Source: Microvirga mediterraneensis (GTDB lineage: Bacteria; Pseudomonadota; Alphaproteobacteria; Rhizobiales; Beijerinckiaceae). From it: a stretch of 64,000 nt of DNA. Below are positions 48,779 to 57,609 of the stretch, one piece after another; position 1 is the stretch's first letter; every line of letters starts with the position of its first letter. Position numbers and translations under genes: made by a program. Under the pieces are notes generated by a model. It saw nothing but the letters and a program-made list of their open reading frames with translations, searched no databases and had not been told where the DNA came from. Where the stretch lies: positions 3,643,501 to 3,707,500 of the forward strand of contig NZ_JACDXJ010000001.1 of the NCBI RefSeq assembly GCF_013520865.1, in the 5' to 3' direction.

Positions 48779-49543
48779 TCAAGGCCTGCTGGCCAGGAAA
48801 TCGAGCACGCCCTGCTTGTGCACCTTGTCGCCGACGGCGAGGTTGTGATCCCGTCCGGGGATGTCGAGCGCCGTCGCGTTGGGCATCAGGGCGGCCAGTT
48901 CGGGCCCTGAGCCCGACACGTCGTCGGCCGTGCCGACGGAGACCAGGGTCGGGAGCGTGATCGAGGCGACCTCCGCCTTCGACAGCACCTGCCGCGAGCC
49001 CCGGATGCAGGCGGCGAGCGCATGCAGGTCGCTGCCGTTCTGATCCGCGAAGGCGCGGAACATGCGCTGCATGGGGTCCGTCAGGTCGTCGAGGGAGCGC
49101 GCCTCCATGGCGTCCGCAATGCCGAGCGGCAGGCCGACGCCTTCCACGAGATGGATGCCCAGCCCTCCGAGCAGCATGGAGCGCATGCGGTCCGGCGTGG
49201 CGAGCGCCATATGGGCGGTGATGCGGGCGCCCATGGAATAGCCCATCACGTCGGCCCGCTCGATGCCGAGGTGATCGAGCAGCCGCCGCCCGTCCTCGGC
49301 CATGCGGTAGGAATCGTAGGCCGCCGGATCGTAGAGCTTCTCGCTCTGCCCATGACCGCGATTGTCGAAGGCGATAACCCGGTAGCCCGCCCGCGTCAGG
49401 GTCTTGACCCAAAGCGTATTGACCCAGTTCACCGCGTGGTTCGAGGCGAAACCGTGAATGAGGAGGATCGGATCGCCCTGCCCCTCATGAGGCGGAACGT
49501 CGATATAGGCGATGCTCACGCCGTCGGAATTGAAATAGCGCAT
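48779..49543 (-). CDS. Alpha/beta hydrolase
   Basis: The 254-residue hydrolase has HG oxyanion motif LLIHGFASNH, the nucleophile elbow GYSMGAR (Ser), an Asp in GTADD and the catalytic His in PGRDHNLAVGD. Substrate is unknown; the group is close to the esterase/lipase-like hydrolases found near cysE in rhizobia. Start ATG 49543 keeps the usual N-terminus (MRYFNSDGV). Confidence 0.88.
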   Translation of the reverse strand: MRYFNSDGVSIAYIDVPPHEGQGDPILLIHGFASNHAVNWVNTLWVKTLTRAGYRVIAFDNRGHGQSEKLYDPAAYDSYRMAEDGRRLLDHLGIERADVMGYSMGARITAHMALATPDRMRSMLLGGLGIHLVEGVGLPLGIADAMEARSLDDLTDPMQRMFRAFADQNGSDLHALAACIRGSRQVLSKAEVASITLPTLVSVGTADDVSGSGPELAALMPNATALDIPGRDHNLAVGDKVHKQGVLDFLASRP

Positions 49544-49714
49544 GGACCTAAGGGGAAGGTTGCCGGATGGGCGCAACCTAAATCATTTTTCGGAGAAGTG
49601 GATCCGGTTGGCCTTCAAAAAATGAGAATAGGCGAAGACAGAGGTGTTTTCGCCGCCCCTCCAGCCGGGAATGACATTCTCCTCGTCATGGCCGCCCCCA
49701 TCTTCCTGTCCAAC

Positions 49715-49829
49715 TCTCCACCCTCATCCTGAGGAGCAGCCGTGAGGCTGCGTCTCGAAGGAGGATCCAGCGCGCACTGGACGATCCTTCGAGACGGTCG
49801 CTGCGCGACCTCCTCAGGATGAGGGTGGA
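49715..49829. repeat. 115-bp intergenic palindrome
   Basis: Perfect 21-base outer arms (49715-49735 with 49809-49829; each contains CACCCTCATCCTGAGG or its complement) and inner paired blocks GTCTCGAAGGA/TCCTTCGAGAC and GATCCAG/CTGGA. The whole folds into a long hairpin. Similar 'CTCATCCTGAGGAG' palindromes are frequent in Bradyrhizobium-type genomes. It fills much of the gap 49544-49898, in which I see no gene. Confidence 0.8.
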
Positions 49830-49898
49830 GGACGTGACAAGCGAGTTGACCGAGTGGAAGTCCGGCGAGGCGATGACAGGAAAACCGGAGCCTTTCCC

Positions 49899-50222
49899 TC
49901 AAGGCCGCCGGACCGGGCGCGCCAGCGGCATGTCATCCAGCTCCGCGCCTTGCAATTCGCGCACCACGCCGCGCGCATACTTCATCAGGCGTCCGTCCTC
50001 GGTCCGATAGATCGCATAGAGCGGCTCGCCCTGCCGCTCGCCGCGCCGAACGACCGTCCCGGCGACCTCCTTCACCGCCTGCAGAAGGTAGAAGCCTAGG
50101 CCCACCAGCGTCACCGGCACCATGACGAGCCAGAGCGCCTGAATCCATTCCGGCGCGGTGTGAAACTTGGACAGCGCATCGGCCAAAACGGAATAGGTGT
50201 GAGGGCTGGACAACGGCTCCAT
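49899..50222 (-). CDS. Small membrane protein downstream of a structured leader
   Basis: The 107-residue protein has one membrane helix (about residues 28-50, ALWLVMVPVTLVGLGFYLL) and a polar C-terminal half (GEPLYAIYRTEDGRLMKYA). ATG 50222 is seven bases after GGGAG; a TTG two codons earlier is less likely. I do not recognise a characterised family. A ~190-base region of strong secondary structure lies directly upstream on the same strand. Confidence 0.65.
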   Translation of the reverse strand: MEPLSSPHTYSVLADALSKFHTAPEWIQALWLVMVPVTLVGLGFYLLQAVKEVAGTVVRRGERQGEPLYAIYRTEDGRLMKYARGVVRELQGAELDDMPLARPVRRP

Positions 50223-50247
50223 CGGCAACTCCCTTGAATGGAAGCGA

Positions 50248-50439
50248 CCACCAGCAATGCGCTGGTGGCCGGGGAGCTAGAAAGCCGCCTGTAGACGGCC
50301 GCATTGGCCTTTGGGCTTGCGCCTTGGACATGCGCCAATACCTCCCCGGCCATAGGGCAAGGGAGACATCGTTGCGGTCGATGCCGACCGCTACAGGAAG
50401 AGGTTTCTAGGCCCCGGAACCGGGTGTGCCCGGCTCCGG
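50248..50439 (-). promoter_or_regulatory. Candidate structured RNA leader
   Basis: On either strand this region folds strongly. It has an 11-pair hairpin with one mismatch (50414-50439), a long-range stem TTTCTAG/CTAGAAA (50404-50410 with 50277-50283) continued by CTACAGG/CCTGTAG, three inner hairpins (GCGGTCG/CGACCGC; CTCCC/GGGAG; ATTGGC/GCCAAT), and a final 8-pair hairpin CCACCAGC/GCTGGTGG at 50248-50268, 26 bases before the ATG at 50222. On the minus strand a TTGACC (50474-50469) and TTACCT (50450-50445) 18 bases apart would start RNA right at the first hairpin. It matches no riboswitch or sRNA family I can recall. Confidence 0.45.
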
Positions 50440-50807
50440 TGACGAGGTAACACGCAACAGGGGTGCGGGGTCAATGGGGGGCGATGAGCGAGACAACGCC
50501 TCGCCTGTCATTCCGGGGCGAGCATGAGCGAGAACCCGGAACCCATTTCCGGCGGCCGAGCACGATGAGTCGTGACGCTGCTCGCCCATTGCTGGAATGC
50601 CGTGATTATGATTTTCCACGCCTTCGGCGAGACCCTTCGGATCTGGTTCGTACCGAAGGTGCGCCCGGACTGCACCCTCCCCCACATGGCCGTGCTCGTC
50701 ACGGCCACCCACGCCTTAATACCGCTATCGAAAACGTGGATGGCCGCACGGGTCCCCGGATCAAGTCCGGGGAGGCCATGACGTGAGAGACTCCCGGACG
50801 GTGTTTG
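50440..50807. other. Gap with degenerate intergenic repeat, no gene seen
   Basis: Contains the putative leader promoter (50445-50474) and a decayed relative of the composite repeat (GTCATTCCGGGGCGAGC at 50508, CGGGGAGGCCATGACG near the end). No open frame here has a ribosome site and a recognisable product. Confidence 0.4.
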
Positions 50808-52964
50808 TCAGAACACGAAGAAGTCAGCGTTCGTGAGCTTCAGGTTCTTCTCCAGCTGGGCGATCTGGATCGCCGCTTTCGCACCCGTGCCGTCCGCATC
50901 GTACCAGAGCGCGCCCTTCTTCTTGTCGTAGATGATGCGGTCCGAGGCATCGTGCGCCTTGGTGTCGGTATAGAACGCCGCCTTCGCCAGCACACCCTTC
51001 TTGGCGATGCCCTTGAACACGCTCTTCATCAGATGGATGGTGTCGTCGGCCACGACGAAATCGGTGATCGTATCGACTTCCGTCCGCTTGTGCGCAGCGT
51101 TCGTCTTGGCGAGCCGGTTGAAGACGAAAATGTCCCGACCGGCTCCGCCCGTCAGCACGTCCCGGCCCGCGTTGCCGGTAAGCCGGTCGGCGCCGCTCTC
51201 GCCCGTGAGCGTATCCGTGCCCGCCGTGCCGATGAGGACGAGCGGGTTGGTCTCGACCACATTCGTCAAATCGAGCGTGAAGCTATTACTGGTTTTTGCG
51301 CCGAACTGGTCCTTGGCCTCGACGCTAATCGTGTATAGGTGCGGACCGGTATCGTAGTCGAGCGCGCGGTTGAGCACGAGGTTGTTGCCCTCGATCCGGA
51401 ACGCGCCGCCGGCATCGTTGGCGAGGACATAGCTCACCGCGTCTCCATCCACGTCGACGGATGAGAGCATCGCCACGACTGCGTGCACCGGCAGCGTCTC
51501 GGATAACGCGGTCTTGGAAAGCGCCACGTTCGTCGGCGCGGCGTTGACGAGCGCGACAGTCTGGTCGGAGAACTGCAGCACGCGCACGTTCTTGATCGCG
51601 TCCGCCCCGTCGCCGCCGCCCGGCAGGTAGGTGACGGTCACATAGCCGTTCGCGTCGGGCGCGCTGATCGAATACTGGCTGCGGGATCCGGCGAACCTGG
51701 CGACGTCGCCTCCGCCGCCGCCGTCGATGGTGTCGTTGCCGCCGCCGCCGGTGAACACGGTCTTGGCGGCATCGCCGATGAAGTGATCGCCGAACTTCGT
51801 GCCGACCAGCGCCTCGATGCTGATATAGGTGTCCGCGCCAGCGCCGGTAATCGTTGCATTGCCATCGTTGTTCATCGGGTCGGACGGATTGGCCATATTG
51901 ACATAGGCACCGGTTTCAAAACGATCCACGTAATCGACGATGACCGTATCGAAGCCGTCACCGCCATTGAGGGTATCATTGCCGAATCCGCCATCGAGCG
52001 TATCGTTGCCGAGCCCGCCTATAATTAAGTCATCTTGGTTTGATGCACCCGCATTAAGAAGATCGTCGCCCGAGCCACCATCGAGAGTATCGGTGTTGGC
52101 ACCACCGTCGAGTACATTAGAGCCCGCATTGCCGATCAGACGATCCTTTCCTGAACCAGACGTGACGTTTTCAAAATTGAGAAATGTGTCTGTACCATAG
52201 CCGGTCGACTGTGGCGTATTCTGCGATAAATCTATCGTTAGATTAGCTTCGGCAGTATCGAGATTGAGAGAATCGATACCATCGCCCGCATCGATGAAAT
52301 CATTTCCGAAGAGTACCCTGAACGTTTCAGAAAAGACGCCGCCATAGGCAATGTTGTTTCCACTGCCAAGATCGATGAGATCCAAGGCCCGACCTAACCG
52401 ACCATCGTAGATATCTGCAGCTGCACCGAGGCTTATTTTGTTTTCGATGACACCGAAGTTGTTGATGATGGTGGCACCGGAATTGCCAAGATTGTTCTTA
52501 ATTGCAAATGCAGAGACGGTCGACTTGATCAGTCCGTAGTTCGTAATATTCAGGACCGATCCACCTACAGCATTAATACCATCCCAACCTTGAATGGTGT
52601 TGAAATTGAGTATTGTGGCACTTCCCAGGACTCCAACACCAATCCGGCTGTTCTGAGCACCAACAGTGCCTGTATTGACCAGTAAATTGCCACCACTGGA
52701 AGTGTCGACGCCGAGCTGCACGGCCCGGTTTCCGCCTGCGATCGTCCCGGAATTGTCGATAGTGCCGTTGGTTCCGAGTTGAATCCCGTAATTCGTCCCA
52801 GACACTGAGCCAATCACCTGAACCCGATTATCGGGCGCCGTGGAGGTTATCCCGATGTCGGCATTCAGGCTTCCCGCTGCCGTGACCAAAACGGTATCCG
52901 CTGCAGCAAGTGTTTTCCAGGTTCCAACGACGGTTGTGGGGGTTGAGATTTCATAATTTGCCAT
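50808..52964 (-). CDS. RTX (hemolysin-type calcium-binding) repeat protein, copy 1
   Basis: The 718-residue protein has an N-terminal beta-helix-like part with repeats such as NNSGTIAGG and NYGLIKST. Calcium-binding nonapeptides of GGxGxDxLx type follow (DTLDGGSGDDLL, NDTLDGGFGND, GGGGNDTIDGGG), then a cadherin-like module (NAAPTNVALSKTALSE), more nonapeptides and a conserved C-terminus. RTX proteins leave the cell through a type I secretion system that reads the C-terminal end. No secretion ATPase is adjacent. It is a paralogue of the gene at 53222, with alignable C-terminal ~120 residues (VIYNKKTGALFYD / IIYDKKKGALWYD). Role could be adhesion or surface layer. Confidence 0.9.
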   Translation of the reverse strand: MANYEISTPTTVVGTWKTLAAADTVLVTAAGSLNADIGITSTAPDNRVQVIGSVSGTNYGIQLGTNGTIDNSGTIAGGNRAVQLGVDTSSGGNLLVNTGTVGAQNSRIGVGVLGSATILNFNTIQGWDGINAVGGSVLNITNYGLIKSTVSAFAIKNNLGNSGATIINNFGVIENKISLGAAADIYDGRLGRALDLIDLGSGNNIAYGGVFSETFRVLFGNDFIDAGDGIDSLNLDTAEANLTIDLSQNTPQSTGYGTDTFLNFENVTSGSGKDRLIGNAGSNVLDGGANTDTLDGGSGDDLLNAGASNQDDLIIGGLGNDTLDGGFGNDTLNGGDGFDTVIVDYVDRFETGAYVNMANPSDPMNNDGNATITGAGADTYISIEALVGTKFGDHFIGDAAKTVFTGGGGNDTIDGGGGGDVARFAGSRSQYSISAPDANGYVTVTYLPGGGDGADAIKNVRVLQFSDQTVALVNAAPTNVALSKTALSETLPVHAVVAMLSSVDVDGDAVSYVLANDAGGAFRIEGNNLVLNRALDYDTGPHLYTISVEAKDQFGAKTSNSFTLDLTNVVETNPLVLIGTAGTDTLTGESGADRLTGNAGRDVLTGGAGRDIFVFNRLAKTNAAHKRTEVDTITDFVVADDTIHLMKSVFKGIAKKGVLAKAAFYTDTKAHDASDRIIYDKKKGALWYDADGTGAKAAIQIAQLEKNLKLTNADFFVF

Positions 52965-52979
52965 AGTAGGTCATGCCCC

Positions 52980-53004
52980 AATTATGTTACGTTAATTCAT
53001 AATT
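52980..53004. promoter_or_regulatory. Inverted repeat ahead of RTX gene 1
   Basis: AATTATG/CATAATT dyad, 15 bases upstream of the RTX start. It contains ATTATGTTAC, a 10-mer that recurs inverted at 55168-55177 upstream of RTX gene 2, and a TTAA-N7-TTAG near-CtrA box. Confidence 0.4.
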
Positions 53005-53221
53005 AGCGTGACTCCCTCAACGCACCAAGTGCTATCTTACGTTACATCATGGCTTTGTTCGGCGGGCGCCGAAGTAAAAATGATTGCTGGGAACTCTCCG
53101 AAAGCCGCTCCTCTCCATGTGGAGGTTCAGAACGGAAAGAGCCTCCACGGTGGCGGGTGAAGACATAGGAGGTCGCAACAAGCCCGGCCATGACGCGAGG
53201 GTTTGTCAGACGGGCATCGCG

Positions 53222-55051
53222 TCAGACGACGAAGACGTCGAGGTGGGTGAGCTTGAGGTTCTTGGTGACGGTGGCGAACTGGATCGCCTCGGCCGCCCCG
53301 GTGCCGTCCTTGTCGTAGAACAGCGCCCCGGTCTTCTTGTTGTAGATCACACGATCGTCCCGGTCATGGGCCTTGGTGCCGACATAGAACTCGCCCTTCT
53401 TGAGCACGCCCTTCCTCGACAGGGCCTTGAACACGCTCTTGGCCAGATGGAGCGTGTCGTCCACCGCCACGAAGTCGACGATCCGGTCGAGGTTCTGCTT
53501 CTTGTTGAGCGCATTGGTCTTGGCCAGTCTGGCGTCGAACACGAAGATGTCCTGACCGGCGCCGCCGTCGAGCGTGTCGTTGCCGAGCCCGCCGGAGAGC
53601 CGGTCGTGGCCGGCGTTGCCGTAGAGCCGGTCCTTGCCGGCCAAGCCAACGATCACGTCGTTGTTGCCGCGTCCCGCGAGCGTGTCCGCAGCCGCAGTGC
53701 CGGTCAGCGTGAGCGCCGGATCGCTCGGGCTGCCGGGGGTGCCGGGGGTGCCCGGGCTGTCGGCCACGTCGGTGACGGTAAGGACGATCTCCTGCGTGGC
53801 GGCGAGGCCGTACTGGTCGGTGACCGTCACGGTGACGCTGTGGCTGGTCCGGGTCTCGTAATCGAGGCTTTTGAGCAGCACCAGGGTGGTGCCGTCGAGC
53901 TTGAAGGTGCCGGTGGGATCGGCCAGCGTGTAGGTGAGCGCATCGCCCTCGGCATCGTGCGCCGACAGGGTGGCCAGCGGCGTGCCGGTGAGCGCGTTCT
54001 CGGCGAACGTGGTCTGCGAGAACGCGAGGCTGTCCGGAGCGGTGTTGTAGAGGGCCATTTTCACGCCGTTGAACAGGCCGAAACGGATGTCCTTCAGGCT
54101 GTCCTTGCCGTCCTTGCCAGCGCGCTTGTCCTCGACCGTGACCCGATGGTTGCCGAGATCGGTGATCGTGTAGTCGCTAGATGCGCCGGAGAATATGGCC
54201 GTGTCGTTGCCGCCGCTGCCATCGAGCGTGTCGTCGCCGCCGCCGCCCGTGAAGCTGTTGGCGGCGGAAGTGCCGATAAAGCTATCGTTGCCGCTTCCGC
54301 CGATCAGGTTTTCAATGCCAATGAGCGTATCGTTGCCCTGGCCCGTATTCTGCTCTGTCGCTAGGGAAAGGTCGACCGTAAAACCTGCAGCCCCCGTGTA
54401 GATCGCGGTATCCGAGCCGCCGCCGCCATTGATCAGATCATCGCCCTCGCCACCGAAAAAGATTTCGGCGCCATCGCCGCCATAAGCCTGATCGTTGCCG
54501 GCTCCGAGATCGATGACGCCAACCGACCTGCCGCCATTCCGGGCATCGTAAAGATCGTTCCCTCCATTCAGGGAAACTGCATAGACCCCGCCTTTGATGC
54601 TTCCGGTATTCGTAACTTGATCCGCAGTATTCCCAGTGCATACACCGCCTGTACCGCCGTCGATGACTCCGGAGTTTGTAATGATGGACTGCCCATCGAA
54701 CTGCAGGTGCAAATCACCGCATAAGACACCGATGCCGCCGACTTTGATTTCACCTCGATTGATGACCTGGCCATCATCACCCATGAAGTCGATACCATGG
54801 ATTCGTGCCGTAACCGTTCCGAGCGCAAATATTGTGACGACGGTCGAATACAGGGCAATGGCGGAATTCAGTTCCGAGTTGATGGTTCCGCCATTTTCGA
54901 TCTGAACGGACGATACGTTTCCGCTGCTCGTAACAGCACTTGCCCCATTCGATGGATCAATCGTTCCACCAGATATGACCCTCAGGCCGTCTCCTGGCGA
55001 GAGAGAAAAGGTCGAGTTCCAATACGTTTGAACGATTTGTGTGACGGCCAT
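53222..55051 (-). CDS. RTX (hemolysin-type calcium-binding) repeat protein, copy 2
   Basis: The 609-residue protein has an N-terminal region with asparagine/glycine repeats (ENGGTINSELNSAIAL, VINRGEIKVGG), RTX nonapeptide blocks (GGDGAEIFFGGEGDDLINGGG, then GGLGNDTLDGGAG) and a cadherin-like domain (YNTAPDSLAFSQTTFAENAL). The C-terminal part is the same type as in copy 1. Probably secreted by a type I system encoded elsewhere and stabilised by calcium outside the cell. I chose ATG 55051, which has GGGG at a normal distance; the frame is open to ATG 55081 without a ribosome site. Same strand as copy 1, 257 bases upstream of it. Confidence 0.88.
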   Translation of the reverse strand: MAVTQIVQTYWNSTFSLSPGDGLRVISGGTIDPSNGASAVTSSGNVSSVQIENGGTINSELNSAIALYSTVVTIFALGTVTARIHGIDFMGDDGQVINRGEIKVGGIGVLCGDLHLQFDGQSIITNSGVIDGGTGGVCTGNTADQVTNTGSIKGGVYAVSLNGGNDLYDARNGGRSVGVIDLGAGNDQAYGGDGAEIFFGGEGDDLINGGGGSDTAIYTGAAGFTVDLSLATEQNTGQGNDTLIGIENLIGGSGNDSFIGTSAANSFTGGGGDDTLDGSGGNDTAIFSGASSDYTITDLGNHRVTVEDKRAGKDGKDSLKDIRFGLFNGVKMALYNTAPDSLAFSQTTFAENALTGTPLATLSAHDAEGDALTYTLADPTGTFKLDGTTLVLLKSLDYETRTSHSVTVTVTDQYGLAATQEIVLTVTDVADSPGTPGTPGSPSDPALTLTGTAAADTLAGRGNNDVIVGLAGKDRLYGNAGHDRLSGGLGNDTLDGGAGQDIFVFDARLAKTNALNKKQNLDRIVDFVAVDDTLHLAKSVFKALSRKGVLKKGEFYVGTKAHDRDDRVIYNKKTGALFYDKDGTGAAEAIQFATVTKNLKLTHLDVFVV

Positions 55052-55081
55052 TCCTGGTACCCCGATACGTAGTTCCGCCAT

Positions 55082-55572
55082 CGCTGGTTAGGGCCGCTGG
55101 GACGCGCCACATGTTTCGATGGGCCGGTAACTCACTGCGCATCATTTAGAGATCGAATTTATATGTTGTAACATAATAATGAAGGTGCTCGTCAAAAGTT
55201 TTATGGGCCATGCTCATTTGTTCCGTCTTTGTTCTTGACAGCGGGTTCAATTTTGGCTATATCGTTGCAAGTCTGATCCGACGAGGGGCGCGCTTCGCGA
55301 GGCGTCGCACAGTGTGGGAGCAGGCACGGTCCTGCCCGCCGGTCACGCAGCCGGCGGCAGGAGGCCCTTGGTGCCGCAAGGCTGCCAAGTCCGCCTAAAA
55401 GAACCGTGCGCGAAGCGGCCGTCCGGCTCTTCCATCCAACATCACACAGCGAGCCGGGCTGCCCGACGCGCCACCCTCGATCTCCTTCAAGCTCCGGGCT
55501 CTCTCAGCCCGGAGACGAAGGTGCGTGACTTATCCCATTTCATGTCCTGTCAGATTGCCGGAAGATCATTCC
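55082..55572. other. Gap with several GC-rich hairpins, no gene seen
   Basis: Contains the palindrome ATGTT-GT-AACAT (55163-55174), a 12-pair hairpin at 55330-55362 (TCCTGC, CGCCGG pairing CCGGCG, GCAGGA) and a perfect 9-pair hairpin CTCCGGGCT/AGCCCGGAG (55492-55514). None is followed by a U-tract, so they are not terminators. An untranslated RNA is possible but unsupported. Confidence 0.35.
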
Positions 55573-55836
55573 ATGAAACGCTTTCATCCCATCCTGTCCG
55601 ACCTGCCCGATTGCGACGATACCCTGCGCCGCCTTGCCGACGTGCTGCAGATGCCGCACACCTGCCGCAGAAGCCGCTGCCAGCGCAGGGGCGCCTGCCA
55701 GGGCGGCTACGGGCCGCCCTGCTACCTTGAGGACCGCCGGTCCTTCGTTCTCGGCGTGGGCGAGCAGATGCAGGAATACCGGGAGTTTTGGCACGGCCGG
55801 TACAGGGCGATCCAGGCGGAGGAGCGGCGGCGGTAA
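55573..55836 (+). CDS. Small cysteine- and arginine-rich protein
   Basis: The 87-residue protein starts at ATG 55573, nine bases after GGAAG. Four cysteines in CRRSRCQRRGACQGGYGPPC suggest a metal-binding knuckle, followed by an acidic/aromatic helical tail (EQMQEYREFWHGRYRAI). Family not recognised. It precedes the zinc-finger protein on the same strand. Confidence 0.6.
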   Translation: MKRFHPILSDLPDCDDTLRRLADVLQMPHTCRRSRCQRRGACQGGYGPPCYLEDRRSFVLGVGEQMQEYREFWHGRYRAIQAEERRR

Positions 55837-55923
55837 CGCCGTCCCTCCGGAAAAAGGCTCTAGGCGCATGGCCCTTCGGCCATTATGGTGCCGGCCGAAT
55901 TTCATCCCTCGAGAGCAACGGCC

Positions 55924-56187
55924 ATGGCTGACAAAGGCACACCCCATTTCCACAACGACCCGGGCGTTCCCGTCATTCACGTGGGCTCGAAGGAGTTCAT
56001 GTGCATCGGGGCGACGCCGCCCTTCGATCATCCCCATATCTTCATCGACATGGGCTATGACAGCGAGACCGTCTGCTCCTATTGCTCGACGCTGTTCAAG
56101 TACGATCCGTCCCTGAAGGCCGACGAGGCCCGCCCGGCCGAATGCGTGTGGGAGCCCGACTTCGCGACCGATCCCGCCTCGCGCTAA
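55924..56187 (+). CDS. Small zinc-finger protein of the NDUFS6-like (CHCC) type
   Basis: The 87-residue protein has histidine and cysteine ligands in KEFMCIGATPPFDHPHIFIDMG and the knuckle TVCSYCSTLFKYD, matching the CHCC zinc finger seen in bacterial homologues of mitochondrial complex I subunit NDUFS6. In bacteria the role is probably metal-dependent protein assembly. The stop is directly followed by the GTG start of the FAD monooxygenase, indicating coupled translation. Confidence 0.85.
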   Translation: MADKGTPHFHNDPGVPVIHVGSKEFMCIGATPPFDHPHIFIDMGYDSETVCSYCSTLFKYDPSLKADEARPAECVWEPDFATDPASR

Positions 56188-57375
56188 GTGCAGAATCTCT
56201 CGATTGCCATTGTCGGCGCCGGAATCGGCGGCCTGACGGCGGCCCTGGCGCTCGCCCGGCAGGGCCATGCGGTCACGCTCATCGAGCGCCGGACCGGGTT
56301 CAGCGAGGTCGGCGCCGGGCTCCAGCTTTCGCCCAATGCGAGCCGGATCCTGCTCGGGCTCGGGCTCGGCGCCGCCCTGCGCCGGGTCGTGACGGAGCCG
56401 CAACGGGTCGTCGTCCGCTCCATCCGCTCGGGCAAGACCATCGGGCAGGTCGCCCTCGGGGCCTTCATGCGCGAGCGCTTCGAGGCTCCCTATTGGGTCG
56501 TGCACCGGGCCGATCTCCAGACGATTCTCCTCGACGCCGTCCGGTCCGAACCCGCGATCCGGCTCGTCATGGGCCGCACCGTCGAAGACGTCGCGGACGG
56601 GCGCGATCGGGCCCGCCTGACCTGGACCTCCGCCGGCGGCGCGCGGGAGAGCATCGAGGCCGACCTGATCATCGGCGCGGACGGCGTGTGGTCGAAGGTC
56701 CGGCAGGCCCTGGGCGACCGGACGCCGCCCGCCTATCGCGGCGCCATCGCCTGGCGCGCCACCTTCGAGCGGAATATGGCCCCGGCCGAACTCGCGGGCG
56801 ACGAGACCGGCCTCTGGCTCGGCTCGCGGGGCCACGTGGTGCATTATCCGATTGCCGGGGGCAGGCTCGTCAACGTGGTGGCCATCCAGAGGAGCCCTGC
56901 TCCCGTCGACGGCTGGGCCGCGCCGGGCGACCGGGACGAACTTCTCGGCCACTACGCTTCCGCCGCCCCTGCCCTGCGCAACCTCCTGTCGCAGCCGCTG
57001 GACTGGCTGCGCTGGTCCCTGTTCGACCACCCGGCCGGGCGCCTCGCCCAGGGCCGGATCGCCCTTCTCGGCGACGCCGCCCATCCCGTCCTCCCCTTCC
57101 TGGCCCAGGGCGCGGCCCTGGCCATCGAGGATGCGGCTACCCTCGCGGGACTTCTGGGACAGGACCGGCCGAGCATCGCCGAAACTCTGTCCGCCTACGA
57201 GGCGCATCGCCTCCCGCGGGCCCGCCGGGTGCAGAACGAGGCGCGCAGGAACGGGCGCATCTACCATGCGGTCGGCCTCATCGGCTTCGGGCGCAACCAG
57301 GTCATGCACCATCTCGGGCCCGAAGGCATGACCCGGCGTTACGACTGGCTCTACGGCTTCCGCATTGCTGCGTAA
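56188..57375 (+). CDS. FAD-dependent monooxygenase (aromatic hydroxylase type)
   Basis: The 395-residue flavoprotein has Rossmann motif GAGIGGLTAALALA (10-23), a middle motif DLIIGADGVWSKVRQAL and the late FAD/GD motif LLGDAAHPVLPFLAQGAA. This is the 3-hydroxybenzoate/salicylate 1-hydroxylase-like class, which adds OH to an aromatic ring using NAD(P)H and O2. Substrate cannot be told from sequence. Start GTG 56188 immediately follows the zinc-finger gene's TAA. Confidence 0.9.
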   Translation: MQNLSIAIVGAGIGGLTAALALARQGHAVTLIERRTGFSEVGAGLQLSPNASRILLGLGLGAALRRVVTEPQRVVVRSIRSGKTIGQVALGAFMRERFEAPYWVVHRADLQTILLDAVRSEPAIRLVMGRTVEDVADGRDRARLTWTSAGGARESIEADLIIGADGVWSKVRQALGDRTPPAYRGAIAWRATFERNMAPAELAGDETGLWLGSRGHVVHYPIAGGRLVNVVAIQRSPAPVDGWAAPGDRDELLGHYASAAPALRNLLSQPLDWLRWSLFDHPAGRLAQGRIALLGDAAHPVLPFLAQGAALAIEDAATLAGLLGQDRPSIAETLSAYEAHRLPRARRVQNEARRNGRIYHAVGLIGFGRNQVMHHLGPEGMTRRYDWLYGFRIAA

Positions 57376-57440
57376 CGCTGGGAAAGGAACCCTCTTGGCC
57401 CTTGCACTCGGCCCCCCGGCCCGATAACCCTCATACCGAT

Positions 57441-57526
57441 GCGGACGTGGCGAAACCGGTAGACGCAAGGGACTTAAAATCCCTCGGGCTATGCCCGTGC
57501 GGGTTCGACCCCCGCCGTCCGCACCA
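57441..57526 (+). tRNA. tRNA-Leu (UAA)
   Basis: Type II tRNA with acceptor stem GCGGACG/CGTCCGC, anticodon loop CTTAAAA with UAA, a long variable arm and TTCGA in the T loop. CCA is encoded. It is the integration site of the element to the right. Confidence 0.95.
57496..57526 (+). other. Putative attachment site (attL) in the tRNA 3' end
   Basis: The 3' half of a tRNA gene followed within 84 bases by a tyrosine integrase is the classic integration target. The core repeat would be part of this 3' end. The second copy (attR) is not in the window. Confidence 0.45.
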
Positions 57527-57609
57527 ACCTCCTTGAAAATGCTTGCCCTGCAAGAAGTTCTTGTGCTTCAAGGGGTTCGGTCGCCCTAACGCTACAAAGG
57601 GCGCTACAA

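Noticed and set aside
50248..50439. 6S RNA, tmRNA or SRP RNA
   Set aside because: None of the conserved core sequences of these RNAs is found, and the usual 6S neighbours (zapA, ygfA) are absent.
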